Positions 53,552-61,860 are shown, numbered from the stretch's first letter. The stretch: DNA of 64,000 nt from an uncultured Bariatricus sp. (GCA_934307065.1 CAKRCD010000002.1:1-64000), one strand, 5' to 3'. Program-made: numbers and translations. The notes: generated by a model not told the origin, from the sequence alone.

Positions 53552-54811
53552 ATGAATTATTCAGAACGATTTTTCCGCCAGTCAGATTACTGGTATAATG
53601 ATGGACTAAGTAAGGCAAAAATTCATGATTTGTCTGGTGCAGCAGCATCTTTAAAACGGAGTTTACAATATAATAGGAGTAATATTCAGGCGAGAAACTT
53701 ACTTGGACTGGTCTACTACGGGCAAGGCGAAGTGGCAGAGGCATTGGTGGAATGGATTATCAGTAAGAATCTGAAGTCCTATGAGAACATCGCTAATTAC
53801 TATATTAAGAAGGTTCAGGAATCTTCGGGTGAACTGGAGCGTATGAACCAGGCAATCCATAAATATAACCAATGTCTGATTTACGCAAGGCAGAACGGGG
53901 AAGATTTGGCAATTATCCAACTGAAAAAGGTAATTCACGTACATTCCTCCTTTCTGAAGGCATATCAGCTTCTTGCTCTTTTGTATATAAGGACAGAGCA
54001 GTATGCACAGGCAAGGCAGATTTTGCGAAAGGCCTATAAGATGGATATTACCAATTCCATTACCCTCACATATATGAACGAACTTTCCCGGATGAGGAGT
54101 AAGAAAGTATCCCGCATTAAGGAAGAAAAAAAAGAAGAGACGATGACCTATTCCATGGGAAATGAAACGATCATTCAGCCGGTGTCATCCAGTTTAAAGG
54201 ACAATGCCGGAGCACTTACCGTGATGAACATCATTATTGGAATTATTGTTGGAGCAGCCGTTGTGTGGTTCCTCATATCGCCTACTGTGATACAGAATAA
54301 GACAAAGAATACCAATGATACGATTGTCAGCCTGAGTGAGGAAGTTGCGGCAAGGGATACACAGATTACAGTTCTGAAGCAGGAACTGGAGGGCTACCGC
54401 AGCACCAATGATGAGGCAGAAAATGCGATTCAAACTTCTCAGGGGACTCAGCAGAATTATGAAGCATTGCTAAATGTAAAGGCACTCTATGATGGTGGAC
54501 AGACCAGTAACGCAGATATGCTGGATATTCTTCTGCAAGTAAATCCAGACAGCTTAGAGTCTTATGGAAAAGCAATCTATGATGAAATATCAGGAGATTT
54601 GTTCCCGAAGATGTGCACCAGATTATATGCGTCCGGTTCAGAAAAACTGAATGCAGGCGATTATGAAGGAGCAGTTGCAGATTTAGAAAAGGTTGTCCAG
54701 ATGGATGCAGAATATGAGAGTGGGAATGCGGCTGTTCTGCTGGAAGAAGCAAAGCAGAAGAACGGAACTGTTCAGCCACAGACAACGGAAGAAACCACTG
54801 AAAATGAATAA
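53552..54811 (+). CDS. TPR-repeat protein with one membrane span
   Basis: The 419-residue protein has N-terminal TPR units (about 5-190, for example GLSKAKIHDLSGAAASLKRS and LLGLVYYGQGEVAEALVEWI), a transmembrane helix (VMNIIIGIIVGAAVVWFLI, about 226-244), a coiled coil, and a further TPR-like unit near the C-terminus (AGDYEGAVADLEKVVQMD). The N-terminal part is likely cytoplasmic and the rest extracellular. It would serve as a scaffold; the partner is unknown. RBS GGGGAGAGG. Confidence 0.88.
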   Translation: MNYSERFFRQSDYWYNDGLSKAKIHDLSGAAASLKRSLQYNRSNIQARNLLGLVYYGQGEVAEALVEWIISKNLKSYENIANYYIKKVQESSGELERMNQAIHKYNQCLIYARQNGEDLAIIQLKKVIHVHSSFLKAYQLLALLYIRTEQYAQARQILRKAYKMDITNSITLTYMNELSRMRSKKVSRIKEEKKEETMTYSMGNETIIQPVSSSLKDNAGALTVMNIIIGIIVGAAVVWFLISPTVIQNKTKNTNDTIVSLSEEVAARDTQITVLKQELEGYRSTNDEAENAIQTSQGTQQNYEALLNVKALYDGGQTSNADMLDILLQVNPDSLESYGKAIYDEISGDLFPKMCTRLYASGSEKLNAGDYEGAVADLEKVVQMDAEYESGNAAVLLEEAKQKNGTVQPQTTEETTENE

Positions 54812-54834
54812 AAACAGAATAAGAATTGATATAC

Positions 54835-54875
54835 GAAAGAAAAGGATATGCAAAAGAATGCATATCCTTTTCTTT
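54835..54875 (+). terminator. intrinsic terminator before spoIIA
   Basis: AAAAGGATATGC (54840-54851) pairs with GCATATCCTTTT (54860-54871); the stem extends four more A-T pairs, giving a 16-bp stem with a T-rich end. Confidence 0.85.
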
Positions 54876-54929
54876 TATCACGCGAGTTTTGTTCAGCAAA
54901 ATAAGAAACTGGAAAAAGGAGGATTACAG

Positions 54930-55244
54930 ATGCAATATTTGGTAGAAGAAAACTGTCTGACGATTTTTCTGCCGCAGGAAGTGGACCATCACAACGCAGA
55001 AGAAATCAAGAGAGAGGCAGACAAACTGATTGAACGGAAGCACATTAAATATGTGATTTTCGATTTTCAGAAAACAGATTTTATGGACAGCTCCGGGATT
55101 GGAGTGATTATGGGAAGATATCGACAGATTTATTTACTTGGTGGTGAAGTATGGGCAGTTCATGCCAGTAATCGGATAAAAAAAATCCTGACTATGTCAG
55201 GAGTAACAACAATTATTCAACTGTATGAGGAGGAGAAGGAATGA
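54930..55244 (+). CDS. spoIIAA: anti-sigma F factor antagonist SpoIIAA
   Basis: The 104-residue STAS-domain protein has the phosphorylated-serine loop DFMDSSGIGVIMGRY. Unphosphorylated SpoIIAA frees SigF from SpoIIAB in the forespore. ATG 54930 follows AAAGGAGG. First gene of spoIIAA-spoIIAB-sigF; a SigH promoter is expected, but I could not place one with confidence. Confidence 0.95.
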   Translation: MQYLVEENCLTIFLPQEVDHHNAEEIKREADKLIERKHIKYVIFDFQKTDFMDSSGIGVIMGRYRQIYLLGGEVWAVHASNRIKKILTMSGVTTIIQLYEEEKE

Positions 55245-55711
55245 TGAAAACGACAAATGAAATGGAACTGTTATTTGACAGCTACTCAGAAAATGAAGGG
55301 TTTGCTCGGGTAGCAGTAGCTGCATTTTTTACGCAGATGAACCCGACACTGGAAGAAGTAGAGGATGTGCGTACAGCAGTTTCCGAGGCAGTAACCAATG
55401 CAATCATTCACGGATATGAAGGCGGAGAAGGAAAAATAAGGATTCATGCACGAATCTGTGAGGAAGCAGTTGCAACACATTTTTACATAGAAGTAGAAGA
55501 TAAAGGAACAGGAATTGAGGATGTGGAGAAGGCAATGGAGCCATTATTTACCACCAAACCGGATTTGGAACGCTCCGGACTCGGATTTGCATTTATGCAG
55601 TCTTTTATGGATGAAGTACAGGTGGAATCGGAGCAGGGAATAGGAACACTTGTAAAAATGAGAAAAACCATTAGAAAAGGAAGGAAATTATGGACCACAC
55701 AATCGCTCTGA
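55241..55711 (+). CDS. spoIIAB: anti-sigma F factor SpoIIAB
   Basis: The 156-residue GHKL ATPase/kinase has the N-box VSEAVTNAIIHGYEG and G-box DKGTGIED with LERSGLGFAFMQSFMD. It binds SigF and phosphorylates SpoIIAA. The start ATG (55241 or 55244) overlaps the spoIIAA stop, and its end overlaps sigF by 22 bp. Confidence 0.96.
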   Translation: MMKTTNEMELLFDSYSENEGFARVAVAAFFTQMNPTLEEVEDVRTAVSEAVTNAIIHGYEGGEGKIRIHARICEEAVATHFYIEVEDKGTGIEDVEKAMEPLFTTKPDLERSGLGFAFMQSFMDEVQVESEQGIGTLVKMRKTIRKGRKLWTTQSL

Positions 55712-56403
55712 TACAGAAATCTCACGATGGAGATAAAAGAGCGAGAGCACAGCTGCTGGAAGAAAACACCGGACTGATTTGGTGTGTGGCGAAACGGTTT
55801 TATGGAAGAGGAACCGAGCCGGAAGACTTGTTTCAGATAGGAAGCATAGGCCTTTTGAAGGCCATTGATAAATTTGATTTGTCCTATGATGTGAAGTTTT
55901 CAACTTACGCAGTTCCCATGATATCAGGGGAAATTAAGCGGTTTCTGCGGGACGACGGCATGATAAAAGTCAGCCGTTCCTTGAAAGAAATTGCGTATCG
56001 GGCTTATCTTGCCGGAGAGAAGCTGCGGGAGGAAACGGGACAAGAGCCAACGATTGAAGAAATTGCGGAGAAAATTGAGGTGGAGAAAGAAACACTGGTT
56101 CTGGCAATGGAGGCGAGCAGTGAAGTAGAGTCATTGCAAAAAACTATTTATCAAGGGGATGGAAATGAAATTCTGCTTATGGACAAAATAGTAGAGGAAG
56201 AAGAACGAGAAGAGAAAATCTTAAATACCTTACTGCTTAAGCAATTGTTAGGGGAGCTTGGAGAGCGGGAAAGAGAGCTTCTGTTTCTTCGGTATTTCGG
56301 TAATAAAACCCAGGGAGAGGTCGGAAAAATGATGGGAATTTCCCAGGTTCAAGTGTCGCGAATGGAAAAACGGATTCTGCAGGATTTGAGAAAGCGTTTA
56401 TAA
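55690..56403 (+). CDS. sigF: sporulation sigma factor SigF
   Basis: The 237-residue SigB/F/G-type factor has region 2 (EDLFQIGSIGLLKAIDKFDLSYDVKFSTYAVPMI) and region 4 (ERELLFLRYFGNKTQGEVGKMMGISQVQVSRMEKR). It directs the first forespore transcription. RBS AAGGAAGG. Regions 2-4 are complete, so sporulation control looks functional. Confidence 0.96.
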   Translation: MDHTIALIQKSHDGDKRARAQLLEENTGLIWCVAKRFYGRGTEPEDLFQIGSIGLLKAIDKFDLSYDVKFSTYAVPMISGEIKRFLRDDGMIKVSRSLKEIAYRAYLAGEKLREETGQEPTIEEIAEKIEVEKETLVLAMEASSEVESLQKTIYQGDGNEILLMDKIVEEEEREEKILNTLLLKQLLGELGERERELLFLRYFGNKTQGEVGKMMGISQVQVSRMEKRILQDLRKRL

Positions 56404-56526
56404 TAGATTTTATTTGAAAACACTATAAATATATTAGAAAAATTGATTGGACTGGGGAGACAGGGTGTATATAAAATGGATGTGATATACATACAGAAAG
56501 ATAGAAGATAATAAGAAGGAAGAAAC

Positions 56527-58665
56527 ATGGAAGAAAAGAAAATAAAAGCGCTGACAGAGGCAAAAATCCCATGTAAGGAGACCGGAATATCGGTAAAAAC
56601 AGGTATCTGCGGTCTGTGCGGAGGATTTTGCCCGGTAGATGCTTATTGTAAGGATGGAAAAGTAATTAAAATCGAAGGCAATAAGGATTTGCCTGGTTCG
56701 AATGGTCGTGTCTGTGTAAAGGGAGCAGCCCTGAAGCAGGCACTTTATCACCCAGACCGGCTGCTTTATCCGATGAAGCGGACTGGAAAGCGTGGGGAAG
56801 GAAAATTCGAGCGGATTAGCTGGGAGGAAGCACTGACGACGATTGCAGAGAAGATGAATCAGACAAAAGAAAAATATGGCGCAAAGTCTACGATGATTTA
56901 TGTAGGTCATCCAAAGTGGTTCCGTCCACAGATAACAGAATTTGCCAATCTGTATGGGACACCGAATATCGGTACCGAATCCAGCACCTGTGCCTATGCG
57001 CTTATGATGGCATGTCAAAGCATATTCGGACGAGGTGTGATGATGCCGATGCCGGATATGAGACGCTGTAAATTGCTGGTCGTGTGGGGAGTAAATCCGC
57101 TTTACAGTAATTCAGTGACTGCAGGGAGTGCTTTTCTCGGAGCAGTAAAGCGCGGTGTCAAACTCATTGTAATAGACCCGAAGTGTACACCGACTTCTCA
57201 GCATGCAGATATGCATCTGCGCCCTATTCCGGGAACAGACGGTGCACTGGCACTTGGTATGGCACGTGTTATGATAACTGAGGGTATTTACAATCAGGAA
57301 TATGTAGAAAAATATACCAGTGGATTTGAAGAATATAAGGAATACGTGATGGAATTTACCCCGGAAAAAGTGGAAGCAATCACGGGTGTTCCGAAGGAAG
57401 ATATGATTGCAGCTGCCAGAATGATGGCAACAGAAGCACCATGCCCGATTCAGTTGTCAGCTTCCCCGGTGGTACATAATATTAATGGTGTACAGAATGC
57501 CCGAGCTATTGCAATGCTTCTGGCACTTACGGGAAGTTTTGGCGTGGAAGGTGGAACTATGCCACCGGGACCGGGAAGAGCTGTTCTGAAGGATGCTTTT
57601 ATGGGAGTCAGAATTCCGAGAGTGCATCCGGAAGAGGATTTGAGCCATGAAGAATTTCCGGCATGGGCAAAACTGACGGAAAATGAAGTACAGGTAACTC
57701 ACATGGCAGATTATCTGGAAGGAAAAGGCGAATATCCGGTTCAGACACTGGTTGCTTTTGGGATGAATCATCATATGTGGCCAAGACCGGACAGACTGGA
57801 AACAGCGTTGGAACAGGTGGATTTTTTTGCAAATGTGGACATGTACATGACGGATACCGCCAAATATGCAGACATTTTACTTCCGGCACAGGTTTCCTTA
57901 GAACGGGAACAGATCGAAATCTTAGGATTGGATACGATTTTCTATCAGGGACATGTGGTAGAGCCGGCTGGGGAAGCTTGGGCGGATATGGATATTATTA
58001 CAGGACTGGCTGAGAAGCTTGGCTTTGAAATTGGTGGAGAGGAACCAATACATAACAATGAAGAATATTTGCGAAAATCACTGTCTCCGACAGGACTCAC
58101 TTTAGAGGAAGTGAAAGCAGCTCCAATGGGAGCAAAGGCAAAGAAGGTAATGCCGGGACGCACAACAGAAGATATTCTCAAGGTAAAGACACCAACCGGA
58201 AAGATTGAGTTTGTTTCCGGTATCATAGGTTCCTGCGAAAAAGAAGGGCATGAAGGACTTCCGGTATATCATGAGTTCAGGGAAAAGCTTCCGATGGAAG
58301 AATATCCGTTGATTCTGACGACAGGAAGCAGAAAACCTCAGCTTTTCCACTCTAGAACATACCGCCTTCCATGGCTGGTGGGACTGGAGAAATGTCCGAT
58401 TGTGGAAATCCATCCTTCCGATGCAGAGAAACTGGGGATGGCAGATAAGGAGCAGGTAATTCTCCGTACACCAGTGGGAAGCATGGAGCTGGAATTAAGT
58501 ATCGATTCTTCCTGTCTGCCGGGGGCCGTGAATGTCTATCATGGAGCAGGAAATATGGATATTAATCTGCTGATTGATGATACTTATCTGGATCCGATTT
58601 CCGGGTTCCCAGGGTACAAGTCTTACTGTTGTAGATTAGAGAAAAAGGAGGAGACCCATGAGTAA
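56527..58665 (+). CDS. molybdopterin (Mo/W-bis-PGD) oxidoreductase, cytoplasmic
   Basis: The 712-residue member of the DMSO-reductase superfamily has an N-terminal [4Fe-4S] site Cys28-x2-Cys31-x3-Cys35...Cys63, a likely metal ligand Cys155 in ESSTCAYALM, and cofactor-binding segments GVNPLYSNS, IDPKCTPTSQHAD and, near the end, TTGSRKPQLFHSRTYR. There is no Tat signal peptide, so it works in the cytoplasm with the ferredoxin-like subunit encoded next. The substrate is unknown; related enzymes reduce or dehydroxylate aromatic compounds, sulfoxides, acetylene or formate. No membrane anchor gene is present. Confidence 0.92.
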   Translation: MEEKKIKALTEAKIPCKETGISVKTGICGLCGGFCPVDAYCKDGKVIKIEGNKDLPGSNGRVCVKGAALKQALYHPDRLLYPMKRTGKRGEGKFERISWEEALTTIAEKMNQTKEKYGAKSTMIYVGHPKWFRPQITEFANLYGTPNIGTESSTCAYALMMACQSIFGRGVMMPMPDMRRCKLLVVWGVNPLYSNSVTAGSAFLGAVKRGVKLIVIDPKCTPTSQHADMHLRPIPGTDGALALGMARVMITEGIYNQEYVEKYTSGFEEYKEYVMEFTPEKVEAITGVPKEDMIAAARMMATEAPCPIQLSASPVVHNINGVQNARAIAMLLALTGSFGVEGGTMPPGPGRAVLKDAFMGVRIPRVHPEEDLSHEEFPAWAKLTENEVQVTHMADYLEGKGEYPVQTLVAFGMNHHMWPRPDRLETALEQVDFFANVDMYMTDTAKYADILLPAQVSLEREQIEILGLDTIFYQGHVVEPAGEAWADMDIITGLAEKLGFEIGGEEPIHNNEEYLRKSLSPTGLTLEEVKAAPMGAKAKKVMPGRTTEDILKVKTPTGKIEFVSGIIGSCEKEGHEGLPVYHEFREKLPMEEYPLILTTGSRKPQLFHSRTYRLPWLVGLEKCPIVEIHPSDAEKLGMADKEQVILRTPVGSMELELSIDSSCLPGAVNVYHGAGNMDINLLIDDTYLDPISGFPGYKSYCCRLEKKEETHE

Positions 58666-59101
58666 GGTTATATGTGATACGTCATTGTGCTCGGGCTGTC
58701 TCGCCTGTGTGGTGGCATGCATGGATCAGCACTATGATGAAACCAATGGAGATGCGGTATCTCCGAGAATTTATGAAAAACATGTATGTGAAGAGACAGG
58801 GCTGGTTACATATCTCACTAGAAACTGCCGGCACTGTAAAGATGCTCCTTGTATGAAGGTCTGTCCTATGAAAGTATTTGAACGGACGGAAAATGGATTC
58901 ATAGTCCCGGCTCGTCGAGATAAATGCATTGGATGTAAGAAATGTGTGAAGGTCTGTCCGTATGATGTGCCAAGATTTGACGCAGACAGAAAAATTGTCA
59001 AATGTGACGGATGTGCAGCCAGAGTTGCCTGCGGTTTAGAACCGGCATGCGTGCGAGTGTGTAATACAGGTGCTTTGCGTTTAGAAATGGAATCAGAATA
59101 A
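58658..59101 (+). CDS. four-cluster ferredoxin subunit of the Mo/W oxidoreductase
   Basis: The 147-residue DmsB/HycB-like protein has four cysteine groups: CSGCLACVVAC, CRHCKDAPCMKVC, CIGCKKCVKVC and CDGC...CGLEPACVRVC, enough for four [4Fe-4S] clusters. It would wire the preceding oxidoreductase to an electron donor. It overlaps that gene by 8 bp with GGAGGAG upstream, and a strong terminator follows. Confidence 0.95.
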   Translation: MSKVICDTSLCSGCLACVVACMDQHYDETNGDAVSPRIYEKHVCEETGLVTYLTRNCRHCKDAPCMKVCPMKVFERTENGFIVPARRDKCIGCKKCVKVCPYDVPRFDADRKIVKCDGCAARVACGLEPACVRVCNTGALRLEMESE

Positions 59102-59123
59102 AAATACACATATTTTGTGTAAG

Positions 59124-59173
59124 CTCCCGAAAGGGCAGCAGAAGAATGCTGCCCATCCGGGAGTATTTTTTTG
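59124..59173 (+). terminator. strong intrinsic terminator
   Basis: CTCCCG (59124-59129) pairs with the CGGGAG inside 59157-59163 and GGGCAGC (59133-59139) with GCTGCCC (59148-59154), followed by TATTTTTTT. Confidence 0.93.
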
Positions 59174-59192
59174 CCCAAAATGGCACATACTA
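59163..59192 (+). promoter_or_regulatory. candidate SigF/SigG promoter of the spoVA group
   Basis: GTATT (59163-59167) and CATACTA (59186-59192) have an 18-bp spacer. The SigG consensus is GHATR, 17-18 bp, CATNHTA, so only the last -35 base deviates. It lies 34 bp before the small ORF that precedes spoVAA and overlaps the terminator tail. Confidence 0.55.
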
Positions 59193-59225
59193 TTTACAAA
59201 AATTGTGATAAGTGAGGTGCCAAAA

Positions 59226-59357
59226 TTGAAACATACAAGACAAAAAATCAATCTGGTTCTGGGAATTGTGGTATTGGCAGCAGTGCTGATGGGAATGGCT
59301 TACTATTTCTCGGGAATGGAGAACAGTATGACTTTCACTCGCGGAACACTTATTTAA
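59226..59357 (+). CDS. small membrane protein ahead of spoVAA
   Basis: From TTG 59226, with GAGGTG at 59214-59219, a 43-residue protein is encoded: basic start (KHTRQK), one hydrophobic helix (NLVLGIVVLAAVLMGMAYYF) and a short polar end. It is 25 bp before spoVAA and downstream of the candidate forespore promoter. No family recognised. Confidence 0.55.
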   Translation: MKHTRQKINLVLGIVVLAAVLMGMAYYFSGMENSMTFTRGTLI

Positions 59358-59381
59358 AGATGAGAAAGCAAGGTGAATCAG

Positions 59382-60014
59382 ATGTTGAATCATATAGTTC
59401 TTTATGTGAAAGGGGAAACAAACGCAGAAGTGCAGTGCAGGGATGTGATGCTGAAGGATATTCTGACCATAGAATGTGTAGATTCTTCAGTGGCTAATAA
59501 AGTAAAAGTGATGAAAGTACTGAAAATTCCGGAGGAAGGCCCACAACGTCAGGTGATATCAATTTTGAAGGTAATCGAATGTATCCATAAAGAATATCCG
59601 AATCTACAGATAGAAAATCTGGGTCCGCCGGATTTGATTGTGACCTACGAAGAACAGGAACAAGAGAAGAAAAGATTTGAATATGTAAAAGTGGCGCTTA
59701 TTGGTCTGGTAGTATTTGCAGGGGCTGCTTTTTCCATTATGTCTTTTAACAACGATATTTCTATTACTAAAATGTTTAGACAAATCTATAAGTTAGTTAC
59801 GGGAGAAGAATCCAGCGGATTTACCGTGTTGGAAATTTCATATAGTATTGGCATCAGTATCGGGATTCTGGTATTTTTCAATCATTTTGGAAAGAGGAGA
59901 TTCTCTGTGGACCCGACTCCCATGGAGGTGGAAATGCGGTTGTATGAAAATGACATTGCATCCACACTGGTAGACATCTATTCACGAAAAGGAGATGAAG
60001 TGGATGTGGATTAA
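59382..60014 (+). CDS. spoVAA: stage V sporulation protein AA
   Basis: The 210-residue protein has a soluble N-terminal domain (about 1-100), two membrane helices (about 108-130 and 155-178) and the SpoVAA end motif FSVDPTPMEVEMRLYENDIA. SpoVA proteins form the channel that moves dipicolinic acid into and out of spores. ATG 59382 follows AAGGTG; GTG 59373 overlaps the RBS. Its 3' end overlaps spoVAB. Confidence 0.92.
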   Translation: MLNHIVLYVKGETNAEVQCRDVMLKDILTIECVDSSVANKVKVMKVLKIPEEGPQRQVISILKVIECIHKEYPNLQIENLGPPDLIVTYEEQEQEKKRFEYVKVALIGLVVFAGAAFSIMSFNNDISITKMFRQIYKLVTGEESSGFTVLEISYSIGISIGILVFFNHFGKRRFSVDPTPMEVEMRLYENDIASTLVDIYSRKGDEVDVD

Positions 60015-60420
60015 CTGGATTATGCTGTCATTTCTTGGACTGGCATCCGGGCTTGCCATTTCTGCCGGTTTGTTTGCTTTCCTTATAGGACTAGGTGTGA
60101 TTTCGGATTTTGCGGACAGGACGCATACAGGAAAATATGTTACCTTATATGAAGATTTTATTGTAGTCGGGGGAATTCTTGGAAACCTGTTCTGGATTTA
60201 CCGGGTGGATTTTTTGAGAGGAAGCTGGCTGTTACTGGGATTTGGACTGCTTTCCGGGATTTTTGTGGGCTGCTGGTCTATGGCTTTGGCGGATATTCTT
60301 AATATTTTTCCAATCTTCATCCGCAGGGCGAAGATTACAACGGGATTTTCGTGGCTTATTGCAAGTATGGCACTTGGAAAAAGCCTGGGTTCCTTGTTGT
60401 ATTTTTATATGGGATGGTAA
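60004..60420 (+). CDS. spoVAB: stage V sporulation protein AB
   Basis: The 138-residue four-span membrane protein has the SpoVAB features GLASGLAISAGLFAFLIGLGVI and RRAKITTGFSWLIASMALGKSLGSL. ATG 60004 is used because AAAAGGAG (59987-59994) abuts the alternative ATG 59995. It overlaps spoVAA. Confidence 0.9.
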   Translation: MWINWIMLSFLGLASGLAISAGLFAFLIGLGVISDFADRTHTGKYVTLYEDFIVVGGILGNLFWIYRVDFLRGSWLLLGFGLLSGIFVGCWSMALADILNIFPIFIRRAKITTGFSWLIASMALGKSLGSLLYFYMGW

Positions 60421-60476
60421 ATGGGCGGGCAACAGAAAATGGGTAATAAATGAAACGAGTGGTGAAAGGAGAATAC

Positions 60477-60926
60477 ATGAAACAGAATAATGAGTACGAA
60501 CAATATGTAAAGACGAAGACCCCGATGCGTGCTTTGCTGCCTGATATGGCGAGGGCATTTGTTGTAGGCGGAGTCATCTGTACGATAGGACAGTTTATCC
60601 TGAATTACTGCGAGAAGGCAGGAATGGATAAGGATGCAAGCGGAGGCTGGTGTTCTATGCTGTTGGTCTTATTAAGTGTGATATTAACCGGATTTGGAAT
60701 TTATTCAAAGATAGCAGACTGGGGAGGTGCGGGTGCCCTGGTTCCTATTACCGGGTTTGCCAACTCGGTAGCAGCACCTGCCATTGAATACAAAAAAGAA
60801 GGCCAGGTATTCGGAATCGGATGCAAAATATTTACCATAGCAGGACCGGTAATTTTATACGGTGTGTTTGCAAGCTGGGTGCTGGGAGTCATATACTGGA
60901 CAGGGACATTGATTGGAGTGGTGTAA
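60477..60926 (+). CDS. spoVAC: stage V sporulation protein AC
   Basis: The 149-residue membrane protein has the strongly conserved AFVVGGVICTIGQ, GAGALVPITGFANSVAAPAIEYKKEGQVFGIG and the closing WVLGVIYW. SpoVAC is a mechanosensitive-type channel component for dipicolinate. ATG 60477 follows AAAGGAG. Its stop codon lies in the loop of a terminator, and no spoVAD follows. Confidence 0.94.
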   Translation: MKQNNEYEQYVKTKTPMRALLPDMARAFVVGGVICTIGQFILNYCEKAGMDKDASGGWCSMLLVLLSVILTGFGIYSKIADWGGAGALVPITGFANSVAAPAIEYKKEGQVFGIGCKIFTIAGPVILYGVFASWVLGVIYWTGTLIGVV

Positions 60927-60941
60927 ACTGCTCCTTTTTTT
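60915..60941 (+). terminator. terminator over the spoVAC stop codon
   Basis: GGAGTGGT (60915-60922) pairs with ACTGCTCC (60927-60934) with two G-T pairs; the GTAA loop contains the TAA stop; seven T follow. Confidence 0.85.
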
Positions 60942-60969
60942 GTTGATTTTCGCTGCAAAATATAATGCC

Positions 60970-61046
60970 ATATTGATGTTGAGGTCAAAAGCCCAAGGCT
61001 TTGATGCCTGCGGATTGTTCCGTGCTTCGCACTTCCACAATCCACC
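60970..61046 (-). repeat. REP-like hairpin repeat, copy B
   Basis: On the minus strand this has the stem GGATTGT/ACAATCC around GTGCGAAGCAC, then CGCAGGCATCA, a small AAAGCC/GGCTTT hairpin and the tail TTTTGACCTCAACATCA. It is about 80% identical to the element at 37621-37693. Confidence 0.85.
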
Positions 61047-61062
61047 CTAATATTCGCATATC

Positions 61063-61084
61063 GTGGGATTATCATCCCACTTTT
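61063..61084 (+). other. hairpin with T tail
   Basis: GTGGGAT (61063-61069) pairs with ATCCCAC (61074-61080), then TTTT. It lies between the two repeat elements and may be part of them or a terminator. Confidence 0.6.
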
Positions 61085-61109
61085 AGGCTCATATCAGGGC
61101 GGGTCCCAA

Positions 61110-61172
61110 GGTCCTTCATCCACTTATGAGCAAGCTCATGTGGACTTAGACCTTTTGACCCTGGCATCATAT
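61110..61172 (+). repeat. REP-like hairpin repeat, variant C
   Basis: A long stem (GGTC/GACC base, CCAC/GTGG, ATGAGC/GCTCAT top with AA loop; 61110-61152) is followed by TTTTGACCCTGGCATCATAT (61153-61172), nearly the tail of copy A. The hairpin sequence differs from A and B, suggesting a modular family. Together with copy B it fills the 370 bases between spoVAC and the next gene. Confidence 0.7.
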
Positions 61173-61296
61173 ATATTGGAAATCCATATAATGCTTGCGG
61201 AAATGTGCTCATCTCATATATAATAGTAAGACAAGTGTGAAATTGCGGAAAATCCGCAGGAGATTTAGATGTGAATAATACAAGGAGAAGAATGGC

Positions 61297-61728
61297 ATGG
61301 AAGAAAGTTTGATTCGGGAAAAGTTTATAAAGGGGTATGACTGTTCTCAGGTAGTCCTGGCTTATTTTGCAGAACGTCTCGGAATGACAGAAGAGATGGC
61401 GAACAAAGTAACTGCCTGTTTTGGAGGCGGAATGCTGCAGGGAGATACCTGTGGAGCTTTTACAGGAGCTCTTATGGCAATCGGAATGAAGTACGGTCAC
61501 TGGAATGAAGATATATTGCTCAACCAGAAAGACGGTATGATGGCAAAATATGCAGAGTTCAAAAATTTGTTTTTTCAGAGATATGATACCTGCAACTGTA
61601 AGGAACTCTTAGGGTATGACGTATCTGTTCCGGAACAGCTTCAGGAAGCACTTTCCAGCGGAAGAATGCTGGATTTCTGCCCAAAGGTTGTAAAGAATGT
61701 AATCGAAGTGCTGGAAGAAGTACTGTAG
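61297..61728 (+). CDS. C_GCAxxG_C_C family (putative redox) protein
   Basis: The 143-residue protein has the family cysteine spacing: GYDCSQVVL near the start, ACFGGGMLQGDTCGAFTGALMAIG, then YDTCNCKELLG and LDFCPKVV. Such proteins are thought to be redox-active or metal-binding, but none is well characterised here. RBS AAGGAGAAG. Confidence 0.88.
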   Translation: MEESLIREKFIKGYDCSQVVLAYFAERLGMTEEMANKVTACFGGGMLQGDTCGAFTGALMAIGMKYGHWNEDILLNQKDGMMAKYAEFKNLFFQRYDTCNCKELLGYDVSVPEQLQEALSSGRMLDFCPKVVKNVIEVLEEVL

Positions 61729-61860
61729 GAAGCGGTAAAAAACAAGACAAACACCAGATATAGATAATAACTATATGCATATAAATAGAAACAATTATTC
61801 GAAACAGAAAGAGTTTGTTATACTAAACTGGAATAACGAGAGAAAAGAGGAGTTAATTAC

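Noticed and set aside
56466..56491. TGTATAT/ATATACA inverted repeat before the Mo/W oxidoreductase
   Set aside because: Short, AT-only arms with a 12-base loop and no T tail; not enough to call an operator or terminator.
60701..61075. Minus-strand open frame across the end of spoVAC and the repeat patch
   Set aside because: It opposes a clear spoVAC gene and its start lies in repeat copy B; no RBS or domain.
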